Position numbers and translations under genes: made by a program. The notes beneath the pieces are model-generated. The model searched no databases. It saw only the letters and a program-made list of their open reading frames with translations, and had not been told where the DNA came from. From Macrolepiota albuminosa (taxonomy: Eukaryota > Basidiomycota > Agaricomycetes > Agaricales > Agaricaceae), in contig JAMWFC010000118.1 in the NCBI GenBank assembly GCA_027475525.1, positions 62,001-126,000 of the forward strand: DNA of 64,000 bases, given 5' to 3'. Below, one piece after another: positions 22,390-33,239 of this stretch. The number at the start of each line of letters is the position of its first letter. Position 1 is the first letter of the stretch.

Positions 22390-23240
22390 CCGGAACCCCC
22401 CTCGACACCCTCGTTGACAGTGGCGCCACCGACAACTTCATCGACGAAGCATGGTCTACCTCCGCCCCGGAACCCGCTCAGCGACTCCCAGTCCCAGTAC
22501 GGCTCTGCCTCTTCAACGGAGACGCCTCTACGGCGGGGGACATCACTCATTTCGTGCGTATGCCCGTTACTTTCGCCAACGGACAGACTCACACCCTCCG
22601 GATGTTGATAACCAAACTTCACCCTTCCACACCCCTGGTCCTAGGGCTTCCGTGGCTCCGAGACACCAACCCCCGCATTGATTGGCGACATCTCACCCTT
22701 TGCCTGACCCGGGACCCGACGCCCGACGACCAGCAACTCCCCTTCGACATCCTCCACTCTCCGGACCCTATCCCGAAGGACGGGCCCCCATTGCCCCCCG
22801 GACTCCAGTCCCGTTCATCCCGATCCTTTGTCATCAATGCCAGGCTGGACGGCGCCCCAGGACCGATATCGGCCCTCATTGACAGCGGAGCCACCGGAGA
22901 TCCTTTGTCATCAATGCCAGGCTGGACGGCGCCCCAGGACCGATATCGGCCCTCATCGACAGCGGAGCCACCGGAGTTTTCATCAGCGACGCTCTCGACC
23001 TCCCCCACGACTCCCTCGACCAGCCCCTCCGCCTGCAACGCCTCGACGGCACCCCCTCCTCCTCCGGCCCCATCCAGAGGTCTCACTCGGGACGCGTGAC
23101 CCTGGACAACGACTACGAGTTCACCTCCGACTTCCTGGTCACGCGACTTCACGAATCGACCCCGATGGTGCTGGGACTACCCTGGCTGCGCGACACGAAC
23201 CCCGACATCGATTGGAGGACGCTCACCATGACCTTCCCGG
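22390..23240 (+). pseudogene. B tandem aspartic protease-like domains
   Basis: Two successive retropepsin-like domains are seen. The first has 'LVDSGATDNFID' (22410) and '[17 protein letters not shown]' (22635-22690). The second has 'ALIDSGATG' followed by 'VFIS' (22950-22985) and '[17 protein letters not shown]' (23165-23215). The active-site D-S-G is intact in both. The second is affected by the 77-bp duplication at 22822, which by itself creates a spurious third DSGAT. After removal both domains lie in one frame (22140-23860). The polyprotein would be cut by one or both. Confidence 0.75.
22822..22975 (+). repeat. 77-bp tandem duplication 9
   Basis: Copies at 22822 and 22899 with one mismatch (T 22880, C 22957), in the second B protease domain. 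Confidence 0.95.
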
Positions 23241-26200
23241 GACCCGAAGACCACTCCTCGACCGCCATGCACCTCCGGGCCCTAGGGAACAACCCGATGC
23301 CCGACACCCCCAGGACGACTGCTGCGCCCCCCACGCATGCACCACCCACGCCCATCCGAGACCGCAAGGCCCCCGATCGACCCCCAAACATTCCTCGGAA
23401 CAAGTACAAAGGGCCGAACTACCCCTGCCGGTCTCAGACACGTGTCACACCCGCTCCAGCCGATGCTTCCGCGACCCCGATCGACCCGAGCGCCCTCGAT
23501 ATTAGGATCATTGGGGCCGCCCCCTTCGCCCGCCTCATGAGGGATGGAACTCCCACGTTTCAGCTGCACACCTCGCCTTCTCTCCCGGAAGAACACCTAC
23601 GAGGGGACGCTATTCCCCCGGAACAGAAAACCGAGGAGCAAATCCTCCGAGAAGTAGTTCCCCCGGAATATCACGAGTTCGCTGACGTATTCTCCGAAGG
23701 AGACGCCAAGGAGATCCCCCCTCACCGCCCCTATGATCACACCATCGACCTCGAGGAAGGAGCCACTCCCCCTTTCGGCAAGGTCTACAACATGTCGGAG
23801 GTCGAACTCCGGGCTCTCAAGGACTACCTTGACGAAATGCTCGGTAAGGGATTCATCTGACCCTCTGCCTCCGCTGCCGGAGCCCCAGTTCTATTCGCCA
23901 AGAAGAAGGATGGCTTGCTCCGACTCTGTGTCGACTACCGGGGACTCAATAAGATCACCAAGAAGAACCGCTACCCGCTTCCGCTCATTGGTGATCTGGT
24001 CGATCGACTCCGCAGTGCCAAGGTCTATACGAAGATCGACCTCCGCTCCGGTTACAACAACGTCCGCATCGCCCCGGGACATGAGTGGAAAACTGCGTTC
24101 CGCACGTGGTATGGTCTGTTTGAGTACCTTGTAATGCCTTTCGGAATGACTAACTCCCCCGCCACGTTCCAATACTTCATGAACGACATCTTCCACGACA
24201 TGAGCGACGTCTTCGTGATTGTCTACCTGGACGACATCCTCATTTATTCCGACTCACCGGAGGATCACCAGAAGCATGTCCGGCAAGTCCTCGAACGCCT
24301 CCGGGAGCACAACCTCCACGCCAAGCCTGAGAAGTGTTCATTCCATATAGAAGAGGTTGAGTATCTTGGCGTCATCGTATCCCCAAACGGCGTCCGCATG
24401 GACCCCCACAAGGTCGAGGCCATCGTCAACTGGCCGCAGCCCCGGAACGTCAAGGAAGTACAATCTTTCTTGGGTTTCGCTAACTTCTACCGGAGGTTCA
24501 TAGATAACTACTCCGGTATCACGAAACCCCTCAACCGGCTCACGTGCAAGGACGTCGCCTGGAACTGGGACAGTAAGTGCCAGAGCGTCTTTAACCTGCT
24601 CAAGGAGGCTTTCACAGCTGCCCCCATACTCTGGCACTACAACCCAACCCTCCTGATTATCCTAGAATGTGATGCCTCCGACTACGCCATCGCTGGGATT
24701 CTCTCACAGATGGAGCCTGACGGTGGGGAGCCCCGGCCAGTCGCCTTCTACACCCAGTCCATGATCGACGCCGAGCTCAACTACGACATCTACGACAAGG
24801 AACTCCTCGCCATTGTCGAAGCCTTCAAGCAATGGCGAGCCTACCTCGAGGGAGCCCGGCACCGGATTCAGGTCTACTCGGATCACAACAACCTGCAGTA
24901 CTTCACCATGACCAAACAGCTTAGTCGACGGCAGGCCCGATGGTCCGAGGTGCTCTTGGAATACGACTTCACAATTCAGTACCGCCCGGGACGACTCGGA
25001 GCTAAACCTGACGCCCTCACCCGTCGACCGGATGTCTATCCCAAGAAGTCGTTTGAGGCGGAACGCAATGCGTTCAATCATCGCGTGGTGATCCCTCCCG
25101 AACATCTGAATGCCGTACTGATCTTAAACAACGAAGGAACCCTGAACCAGATCCGCCGCACTCCCCGAGACAAGTACTTCACCGATCACGACCCCTGAAA
25201 CTCTTCCGATGGAACCAACCGGGACCCCGCCTTCTCCTTGTCCTCCGACGAAAAACTCCTCCTCTGGGACAGCCGCATCTACGTCCCGGATCACGCCCGA
25301 CTCCGCTACGATGTCCTCCGTCAACACCACGATCATAAGCTCCGGGGACACCCTGGGATACGTAAGACTCTCCAGCTGATCTCCCGGACTTACTTTTGGC
25401 CAGGGTTGAAGAAGGACGTGACCCGCTACATTCGATCATGTGAACCCTGCCTCCGGGCCAAGGTCCCCCGACACCGACCATACGGACTCCTGAAACCCCT
25501 GCCAGTCGGACGACGCCCCTGGTCCTCCATATCCCTGGACCACATCGTCGAACTCCCGGAGTCTGAAGGGTTCGATGCCATTCTCGTCGTTGTGTGCAGG
25601 CTAACCAAACAGGGCATCTTCCTACCCTGCCACACCACAGACACCGCCCCGGACTTCGCCCAGCTGTTCCTCGAGCACGTCTTTGCCAATCATGGACTCC
25701 CGGACGACATCGTCTCCGACCGTGGCCCTCTCTTTGTGTCCAAGTTTTGGACTTCCCTGTGTAAGGCACTTGAAGTAAAGACTAACCTCTCTACCGACGG
25801 CCAAACCAAAAGGGTCAACCAGTCTCTCAAGCAGTACCTCCGACTGTATGTCAACTACTTGCAGGATGACTGGCGCGCCAAGCTCCCCCTGGCCGAGTTC
25901 ACCTACAACAACACGCCGCACTCTGCCACCGGGGTATCCCCCTTCTTTGCCAACAAGGGATACCACCCTCGACTGACACTCTCGCTCCGGGACATCCCGT
26001 TGCACGCCGCCCACGAGGTCACCTGGGATCTCCAATCCCTTCACGAGTTTCTCTGGGAAGAGATCAACATCGCAAACCGGGCCTATGTGAAACACGCCGA
26101 CCGGAAACGGGAAGACACCCCCGACTGGGCCCCCGGGACAAAGGTATGGTTAGATCGACGACACCTCCGCACCCGCTGGCCCTCCCCAAAACTTGATCAC

Positions 26201-26667
26201 AAGCGTCTCGGCCCGTTCAAAATATTGAAGAAGGTCTCATCCCACGCCTACAAGATCGAGCTTCCCCCGGGACTAAAAGGTCTGCACCCGGTATTCCACG
26301 TCCGCCTCCTGGAACGACACCCGCCTACAAGATCGAGCTTCCCCCGGGACTAAAAGGTCTGCACCCGGTATTCCACGTCCGCCTCCTGGAACGACACCCC
26401 CCGGATCCTTTCCCCGAACGGCGCCCCAAGCCCCCTCCCCCGGTCGAGGTCGAGGACGAGTACCACTACGAAGTTGAAGACATCCTCGACTCCCGGAACA
26501 TTCGTGGACGACCCCACTTCCTCGTACGGTGGAAGGGATACGGCCCGGAAGACGACACTTGGGAACCACGCCGAAACCTCGAAGGCGCCCTCGACAAACT
26601 CCGGGACTTCCAACAACGGCACCCGGGAAACGACCTTCCCGGGCGCAGGACTCACAGACGGCAGTAG
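23241..26667 (+). pseudogene. B reverse transcriptase, RNase H, integrase and chromodomain
   Basis: RT: 'LCVDYRGLNKITKKNRYPLP' (23920-23980), 'PFGMTNSPATFQ' (24140) and the catalytic 'VYLDDILIYS' (24222-24250). RNase H: 'LECDASDYAIAG' (24665) and 'YSDHNNLQYF'. Integrase: HHCC module with 'GHPGIRKTLQ' and 'CEPCLRAK', core 'SLDHIV', 'VSDRGP' and 'DGQTKRVNQ', where lysine (codon 25808-25810) replaces the catalytic glutamate. The chromodomain (26447-26630) has '[10 protein letters not shown]' and 'YLVRWKGY'-like '[17 protein letters not shown]', expected to bind methylated histone H3 and steer insertion. Stops at 23858 and 25196 are both TGA for an expected CGA. The 77-bp copy at 26245 shifts the frame just before the chromodomain. 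The ORF ends at TAG 26665-26667. Confidence 0.9.
26245..26398 (+). repeat. 77-bp tandem duplication 10
   Basis: Copies at 26245 and 26322, between B integrase and chromodomain. Confidence 0.95.
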
Positions 26668-27158
26668 TGGGCGTAACCCCCGCCTCTGGGCTCAGTAGGG
26701 ATTCAACTCCCATGTGTACCTTCTACTTTCCCTTCCTAGAACTTACCCCTTTTTTTTAGTACCCTTTTCTCATTAGTAGTGCTCGGGGCAAGGTCTTTTC
26801 CCATCTTTTCCGCCTCATTACTTACACAACTTCCTTCTTACTTACTCCAAAGAGACAGGTATGGGCAAGGTCTTTTCCCATCTTTTCCGCCTCATTACTT
26901 ACACAACTTCCTTCTTACTTACTCCAAAGAGACAGGTATATACATTTTACTATAGCTACAATATCTACAGTCCCGACCGGGACAAGAGGCACGACGGACA
27001 AAAAAAAAAAAAAAAAAAGGAAAAGAAACAACAAGAAACCGCCCCTAGAGTTGGGGCCCCGAACCGCCCTCACCCTCCCCTCCCCTCGGCCAGCCCTGGA
27101 AACCCTCCCCCACCCCCTCCGGGCCGTGCTCCCGCCACACCTCCTCGGCCAATTGGTC
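26668..27158. other. B spacer between chromodomain and antisense gene
   Basis: Contains the 77-bp duplication at 26786, pyrimidine-rich sequence and an A-run near 27000-27018. It should hold the 3' ends of the sense and antisense transcripts. No gene seen. Confidence 0.5.
26786..26939 (+). repeat. 77-bp tandem duplication 11
   Basis: Copies at 26786 and 26863, in the B spacer. Confidence 0.95.
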
Positions 27159-28766
27159 CTACGACGGGAGCTGCTCGTCCTCGTCCAGGACCCGCTCGAA
27201 CCAGGATCCCGGGGCAGGCACGTTCCTCCGCTGATGCGCGGCCACCAGCCGCTCCAGAAGATCGAGGCCGCGCTCCACCCCGGGGGTCGTCACCTCAGGG
27301 CGCTGCCCCTCCTGTAGCGAGGCCAGCGCCGCGGCCACCCCGTCCAGGAGCAGACGGTGCTCCCGGGCCCAGCCTGAAGATGTCAGCAGAAGGAGTGATC
27401 CGGCGACAGAGGACTCACTCAAGGATGCCATATGCGCGACCACCAGATCACGGCGCAAACCCTCCCCCACCTCCTGTCCCGAGGGGGCCCTCTCCGGGAT
27501 CCCCACTCCCTGCCCCAACCTTGCCCGCAACGCCTCCAGCTCTGCCACCGCCTCCTCCCGAGCAACCCGGGCCTCCTCCAGCTGCCGAAGCGCCTCCCAG
27601 CCCACCTCCAACTCCCTCTGCGCGTCGGTCCCCTTGGACTTCCCCGGGCGCTCCAGCAGGACCCTCACGTCCGCCCCCAGGGGCCACCCCGACAGAGGCG
27701 AGAACACTGCCAGGGAAAGACGCGGGGGGGAAGCTGGGGGCGGGGTCCCAGAGGGCAAACGCGCCCTCTTGGAGGGCCTCGGGGAGGGGCTAGGCGATGC
27801 CCACCTCTTCCCCTTGTCGGGGCGCCCTCCACAACCCTTGTGACTTTCGGTCCCAGCCCGGGTCGCCCGACACGTGATCAGGACCACGGGCCGGCCCCGG
27901 CCCCCCACCCGAACGACCCCCCACTGGCCGCCCCCGCGGGCGCCGCGGGCACATTCCCCACCGACTCCGCCGTCTCCACCGCTGGCTCCACCACCCAGTC
28001 CCGCTCCTCGACCCCCATCCTCCAGGTGACCCCCCCCAGCGGCCACCCCTGCTCCCACGCGACGCAGCGCGCCCTCTACAACGCCGACACGGAACATCGT
28101 TCGTGGTTGAGGCGGCACGCCTCGCACACAGACGTGTCCCGGCAGGACGAAGGAGCCAGGGCCTCGAACGTGCACATCACCAGCCAGCGGGCACAGTGCA
28201 GGCACTATGACGCCAAAGTCAGCCAGGGAACCCGAGGTAGGAACTCACTTACCGGCCCATTGCTCATGCACCAGTTATGAGTGGGCAACCCCTGGAGCCT
28301 CTCCAGAGCCTCCTCGAATGCCTCCTGCGACGCGTCAGCCCACGCAACGCACCGGTCGTCTGGGACTACTGTGATCGTCCCTGCTGCCATCCCGGAACGG
28401 CGGAATTGTGGGGCGGGCAGTTGAGGCCACGGGGGGGACGGGGGGGACGCATGGTCATCCGCACAAAGTTGGGCGTGGGACAACTGAGACCTGGCCCCAA
28501 GGAGCCGCCAGGGGCCGCACCGGGGGCAGGCGCCAGAAGCCGACTAGGACCCGCCTCCAGGGCAGGAACGTTGTGTTGTTCTGAAAGAGGAAGGTCAGTA
28601 GCGGTAAGCGACCAGCACAGGGACACTTACGCTGTTGGACGAGCACCGCTATGCGCTCCCGATCTAGGTGGCACCGGTATCGGGCATCCCGGGACTCCCA
28701 CACGATCAGGGGTGCGACTTCGTCAGTAGGCGGGGGCGTCGGGGAATGGGTCGGCGTACGCGACAT
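27159..28766 (-). pseudogene. B antisense spliced gene (Cys-cluster and coiled coil)
   Basis: Starts MSRTPTHSPTPPPTDE at 28766, 133 bp from the 3' LTR. Exon 1 ends near 28631 at GTAAGTG. Exon 2 contains 'CVAWADASQEAFEEALERL' and ends near 28256 at GTAAGTGAG. The next exon follows the acceptor CATAG and opens with 'CLHCARWLVMC', then 'CEACRLNHERC': C-x2-C-x6-C-x9-C-x5-C-x2-C-x6-C. A TAG then interrupts the frame (Q expected). Farther on, in a different frame, a long coiled coil is open ('LEEARVAREEAVAELEALRARL', 27600-27540) ending at 27159. The plan and the intron position match the A antisense gene. Frame and exon limits after the cluster are uncertain because the region is GC-rich with open frames on both strands. 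Confidence 0.62.
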
Positions 28767-28883
28767 GTTTGAACTCAACGGTAAAAAATTTTTTTTTTTG
28801 ATATGTGGCGAGTCAGGTGCCGGGTCCCACGGTTGAACCCCAGTCCGAACAACCGGCTACGCGTGCCTCGGAGGGTCTCGGCG

Positions 28884-28898
28884 CTGAGGGGGGGGTGA
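28884..28898 (+). promoter_or_regulatory. B polypurine tract
   Basis: The G-rich run TGAGGGGGGGGTGA lies directly before the 3' LTR start TGTCACG. Confidence 0.65.
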
Positions 28899-29705
28899 TG
28901 TCACGACCCCTCCCCTCCGGGCCCACCCCGGGACACCCCCGGAACACCCTCCGGGACCCTCCCTCCGACCCCACAGGACACGCCCCGCCATCACGACCGC
29001 CGACACCGCCATCACGCGCATCAAGGACCGCCATCAGCCGCCACCAGCCCCGATCAACGATCGGATCACGTGACTCATTCCGGCCATTGCGCATCACGCA
29101 TCACGGCTCCATCCACGCCAATTGATCGCGCGCCCCACACGCGCGATCCCGGTATGCAGCCCCTGCCGCTACTCAATGACCCCTGGAACCCATCCCAGAC
29201 ATCCCGGAACCCCGAGACCTGGCCCCGTAGTACTTATAGCATAGTTCCCTGTTGTACCCCTGGAACCCATCCCAGACATCCCGGAACCCCGAGACCTGGC
29301 CCCGTAGTACTTATAGCATAGTTCCCTGTTGTATTTGCTAGTCTTGATATTACTTTGGTTATTGCGTGCCCTTTTGCTTGACTGGTACGCCTCAATTGGT
29401 ACGCTTCGACTGGCACGCCTAAGTATTCGCATGCTCTAAGTTTTGGTACGCACTTCGCGACTCTTGATTTACTAACTTGGTCTCGTCTTAGAACCTCCGG
29501 TTCACGACTCGACCCCCTCTAACCTCAGTTACCTCCAACCCAAAACCCCCGGACTCTAGTCCCCTATCCCGGGATTACCCCTGTCCTCGTCTTGAACCCC
29601 GGAGTCCTAGCCCCGGAGTTCCAGACACCCGAGTATTTGTAGGTCAAGTCCGCATTGTAAGGGCGTTGCTTTCCCGGAAAGCCCCTGACTCAGCGGAACC
29701 TGACA
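28899..29705 (+). repeat. B 3' LTR (807 bp including a 77-bp artefact)
   Basis: Same ends as the 5' LTR (TGTCACG...CCTGACA). 807 minus 77 equals exactly 730, the length of the 5' LTR, so the duplication at 29180 is an addition to this copy. Confidence 0.92.
29180..29333 (+). repeat. 77-bp tandem duplication 12
   Basis: Copies at 29180 and 29257, in the B 3' LTR; absent from the 5' LTR. Confidence 0.95.
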
Positions 29706-31134
29706 TGCGCCACGAGGTAATATGCAACCTGGGCTTTGTCACTTCTGTGGCGAGGCGGGACATACAATGACTCGAGGGTGCTGCGCTATCCTCGAACAGT
29801 ATCTACGCCAAGGAAGAGCGTGTCGGGGTGCCAACGGTAAAATAATCCTACCCTCGGGCGCTAACATCCCTCTATATCCCGAGCACTGGACTTTCCAGGG
29901 ACAAATTGATGAATGGCACCGATGAAACCCTGGGAACTTAGCAATGGGCAACCTCAATAGTATGGCCGCAATGGAGGCAGAGGCAACTCCACAACAGGCG
30001 CTAATCCATGAAGTACTCCAGCTTAACGCTGTTAGCGAGCAACCGACGTTGTCATGAGAGGAGAGGATTGAGACATTGGAAAGGGAGCTAAAGTCGCTAA
30101 AGAATCAGGTTTTCGATGGTGTCGAGATTAAAAAGAGCAAGCAACCGTTGAAAGACTATAGACCCTCAGGCGCTACGTCAGATCCAGCACTAGCGAAGCC
30201 CTCGAATTCCAGCATCAACGACGACACACCTGATACGGCCAAAGCTTCAGCTAGCACAGAACCGCCGCTGCACCCTTATTCAGGGCTTTCTGGTAACTAC
30301 TCTCCGCCGGTCAATCGAAACTTTTGGGTGCCAGACAAGCCAGCAGGAGGCTACCGACCAATGGCACCTATCTACGACATAGAAAAATCAAAGCAAGTAT
30401 TTGATCGCATCATGAAAAGTCAGGTTACAATGTCGGTAGGGGAGCTATGCAGTGTGGCACCAGACGTCAGGAACCAGATGCATACTGCAGTTACCCCCTG
30501 ACGAAATGTAGCTAACAACGTAACGGCGGTGGACGAATGTGACAACGTGCTACCTGGATTTGCGTATATAACGGAGATGGTAGCGCCGGAAATCAAAGGA
30601 GAAGCCAAGCCACCCAAAGAAGCTACGTCGATTGACTCAGTCGAAACCTACCTTAAGTCGCTAAGATCTAGCGACGATCCTGCTGTCCTCACTGTGGCCC
30701 AAGACTCTCACACGATTCGCTCAATTATGTTGACAGTTGATGGAAAAAGCGAGATAGAGTCCATCGTGGACAGCGGATCACAGATTATTTCAATGGCTGC
30801 CAACGTTGCTAACGAGCTTGGAATCATTTACGACCCGACCATCATTCTTAATATGCAAAGCGCTAACGGCACTATTGATTGATCCTTGGAAATGGCCCGT
30901 AATGTGCCATGTGCTGTTGGCGATCTTACGTTTTACCTTCAAATCCACATTCTTAGATCGCCTGCGTACGACTTATTATTAGGAAGGCCCTTCGACATCT
31001 TAGCACGATCGGTAGTCAAGACGACGTCTGAAGACAAAATGACGCTAACTATTAGCGACCCTAATTCAGGCATCAGGAGAACGGTACCGATGTTTTCCTG
31101 GGGGAAATTCCAGAAGCCAGGACCGAGAAAGTGA
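29706..31134 (+). pseudogene. A3 gag C-terminus, zinc knuckle and protease
   Basis: Continues A3 after the B insertion. The knuckle-like motif 'CHFCGEAGHTMTRGC' (29734-29778) has C-x2-C-x4-H-x5-C spacing, one longer than the classic form. After a linker with a helical 'ETLERELKSLKNQV', the protease domain has 'SIVDSGSQII' (D-S-G, near 30765) and the flap-side 'YDLLLGRPFDILA' (30968-31005). This DSGS type differs from the DSGAT pair of B. Several TGA and other stops lie between. The ORF ends near 31134. Confidence 0.72.
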
Positions 31135-31154
31135 CCTTACATTAGCGATGACTA

Positions 31155-33239
31155 TTGCAAGTGTTTTCCGGTGCCATCGAGGAGATGAGTGATGAGGATC
31201 ATGGAGATGAAGCGCTTATCTTGGACTATAACCATCGGACTGGGCAAGTAAACTTTATATCACATACCCCTTTAGCCCATGAAATCTTGAATTCTTCTTC
31301 GTCGCTTACTAGCGAAGCGTTATCCTACTTATACCTCACTGCGTCAGATATTACTGAAAACCTTTCAACAGACACTTATTTTGTTTCTACTCCCGACTCT
31401 AAAGAACCTTTGATATCAGGTTTCACTAGAAACCATGATTCTATTTATAATATGTTTGCTAACAATAGTACCCCTAAGTGCAAGGGAGTTCAGGTCAAGA
31501 AGAAATATAAACCTGTAGCGCTTAAAACAAAACCAGTAGCGAGCGCCGTACCTGAGGAATTTTGCATTGAAAGAAAAATAATAGGCGACCCTTTGGCTAC
31601 CCTGCCAAGACTCGACCCAACTCCACCACCCTTCGAACCGACAGGACGATTTACAAGGGAACGAAAGGCGCTATTTCTTAGCGCCCACGATACCAGCTTT
31701 CTCTCGACAGAGGAAATAGACGTATTAGTCGACATCATGCAAAAACAGAATGAGGCTTTCGCATGGGAGGACTCAGAGCACGGTAAACTTAGAACTGACT
31801 TCTTTCCCCCAGTGGTTATACCGACAATACCACACATACCCTGGACTGAGCATAACTGACCCATACCCCCGGGAATCGAAGCCGAGGTCTGCCAAATTAT
31901 TCACTCCAAGATAGCGGCAGGTGTATACAAGCCTTCTAATTCGGCCTACCGCTTGAGATGGTTCTGCGTACTGAAGAAAAACAGGAAGCTACATATAGTT
32001 CACAGCCTAGAACCATTAAACAAAGTCACCATTCGTCATTCAGGGGTACCGCCATTTCCCGATCACATCGCTGAATCTTTTGCGGGACAAATATGTGGCG
32101 CTACCCTGGATTTGTACGTTGGCTATGACAAGCGCTTAATCCATCCTTCCTCTTGCGACTTGACAACATTTCAAACACCGTTTGGGGCGCTATGACTAGT
32201 CACACTTCCTATGGGATGGACAAACTCGGTACTTATATTTCACGACAATATTACGTTTATCCTACAGCCCGAAATACCCCACCATGTGCTCAGCTTCATA
32301 AATGACGTAGGAGTTAAAGGCCTGAAGGATTGGCAATTGGTAGATGGCAAGCCCAAAGTTCACCCAGAAAATCCTAACATCTGTATGGCGCTATGGGACT
32401 TCTTTCAACTGGTTAACCGAGTACTTCAGTGCATGAAGTATTGTGGCGGGACGTTTTCAGGACACAAGCTCGTTCTTTGTGCGCCGCAGTTTAAAATTTT
32501 GGGGCACGTTTGCACACCAGAAGGCAGGATTCCAGAGGAGAGCCGATTAGCGCTGCTGGAGAAATGGGGGGTCTGTCATAACCTCTCGGAAGTTCGCGCG
32601 TTCTTGGGCACTGTAGGGGTGCTGCGCATGTTCATACACCATTTTTCTCATCGCGCAAACGCCCTTAATCGCCTAACCTGCTCAGGGGTCCCCTTTGAAT
32701 TCGGACCCAATCAAATCAATGCCCAGAAGGACTTAGTAAAGGCGCTACAGGAAGCGAAACCATTGGTGCCCATCAACTATACTACCGCCGATCCTGTTAT
32801 ACTTGCCGTTGACACTTCATATATCGCCGTTGGCTTCTTTTTATGCCAGTGTGAGGGCGCGAACCAGAAAATAAGGTGCTATAACCGCTTCGGATCGATT
32901 ACCCTTAACGACCAAGAATCGCGCTACAGTCAGCCCAAGCTAGAGTTATATGGCTTGTTTCAAGTGTTTTAGGCGCTGCGCATGTACCTCATTGGGGTAC
33001 AAAATCTGATTGTCGAGGTCGACACACGATACATCAAAGGAATGCTTCAGAACCCTGATATTCAACCTTCGGCCAGTATGAACCGCTGGGTAGTAGCGAT
33101 ATTAATGTTTCACTTCGAGTTAGTACACGTCAGAAGTGCGTTCCACGGGCTGGACGGATTATCTAGGCGACTCAGACAACCGGAAGATGAAGCGCTAGAC
33201 GATAGCGACAACGATGTATTTGACGACTGGATTGATTGA
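31155..33239 (+). pseudogene. A3 reverse transcriptase and RNase H
   Basis: A linker region (31155-31860) leads into the RT: 'GVYKPSNSAYRLRWFCVLKK' (31920-31980), 'HIVHSLEPLNKVTIRHSG', 'LPMGWTNS' (32206) and the catalytic site 'FINDVGVKG', where an N (codon 32301-32303) stands for the first aspartate of the expected IDD. RNase H-like 'ILAVDTSYIAVGFFL' (32805-32850) and 'LYGLFQVF' follow, then the 'DGLSRR' tail ending at TGA 33237-33239. Stops occur at 31858, 32193 and 32970. The RT is dead. Confidence 0.8.

Larger units (their letters stand above)
18613..29705 (+). mobile_element. Chromodomain Ty3/Gypsy element B (chromovirus), nested in A3
   Basis: Full-length element: 5' LTR 18613-19342, 3' LTR 28899-29705, perfect 5-bp duplication TGCGC (18608-18612 and 29706-29710). 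It carries gag, zinc knuckle, two protease-like domains, RT, RNase H, integrase and chromodomain, then an antisense gene. It is much more C-rich than A and than the host genes. Five 77-bp artefacts lie inside, plus one in its 3' LTR. Premature TGA stops at 20228, 21742, 23858 and 25196 and a lost integrase glutamate show it is inactive. Confidence 0.93.

Noticed and set aside
22822..22975. Three protease domains in B
   Set aside because: The middle DSGAT exists only because of the 77-bp duplication; two domains remain after removal.
27000..27018. A-run as the tail of a LINE or processed pseudogene
   Set aside because: It lies inside B with no target duplication or LINE coding around it.
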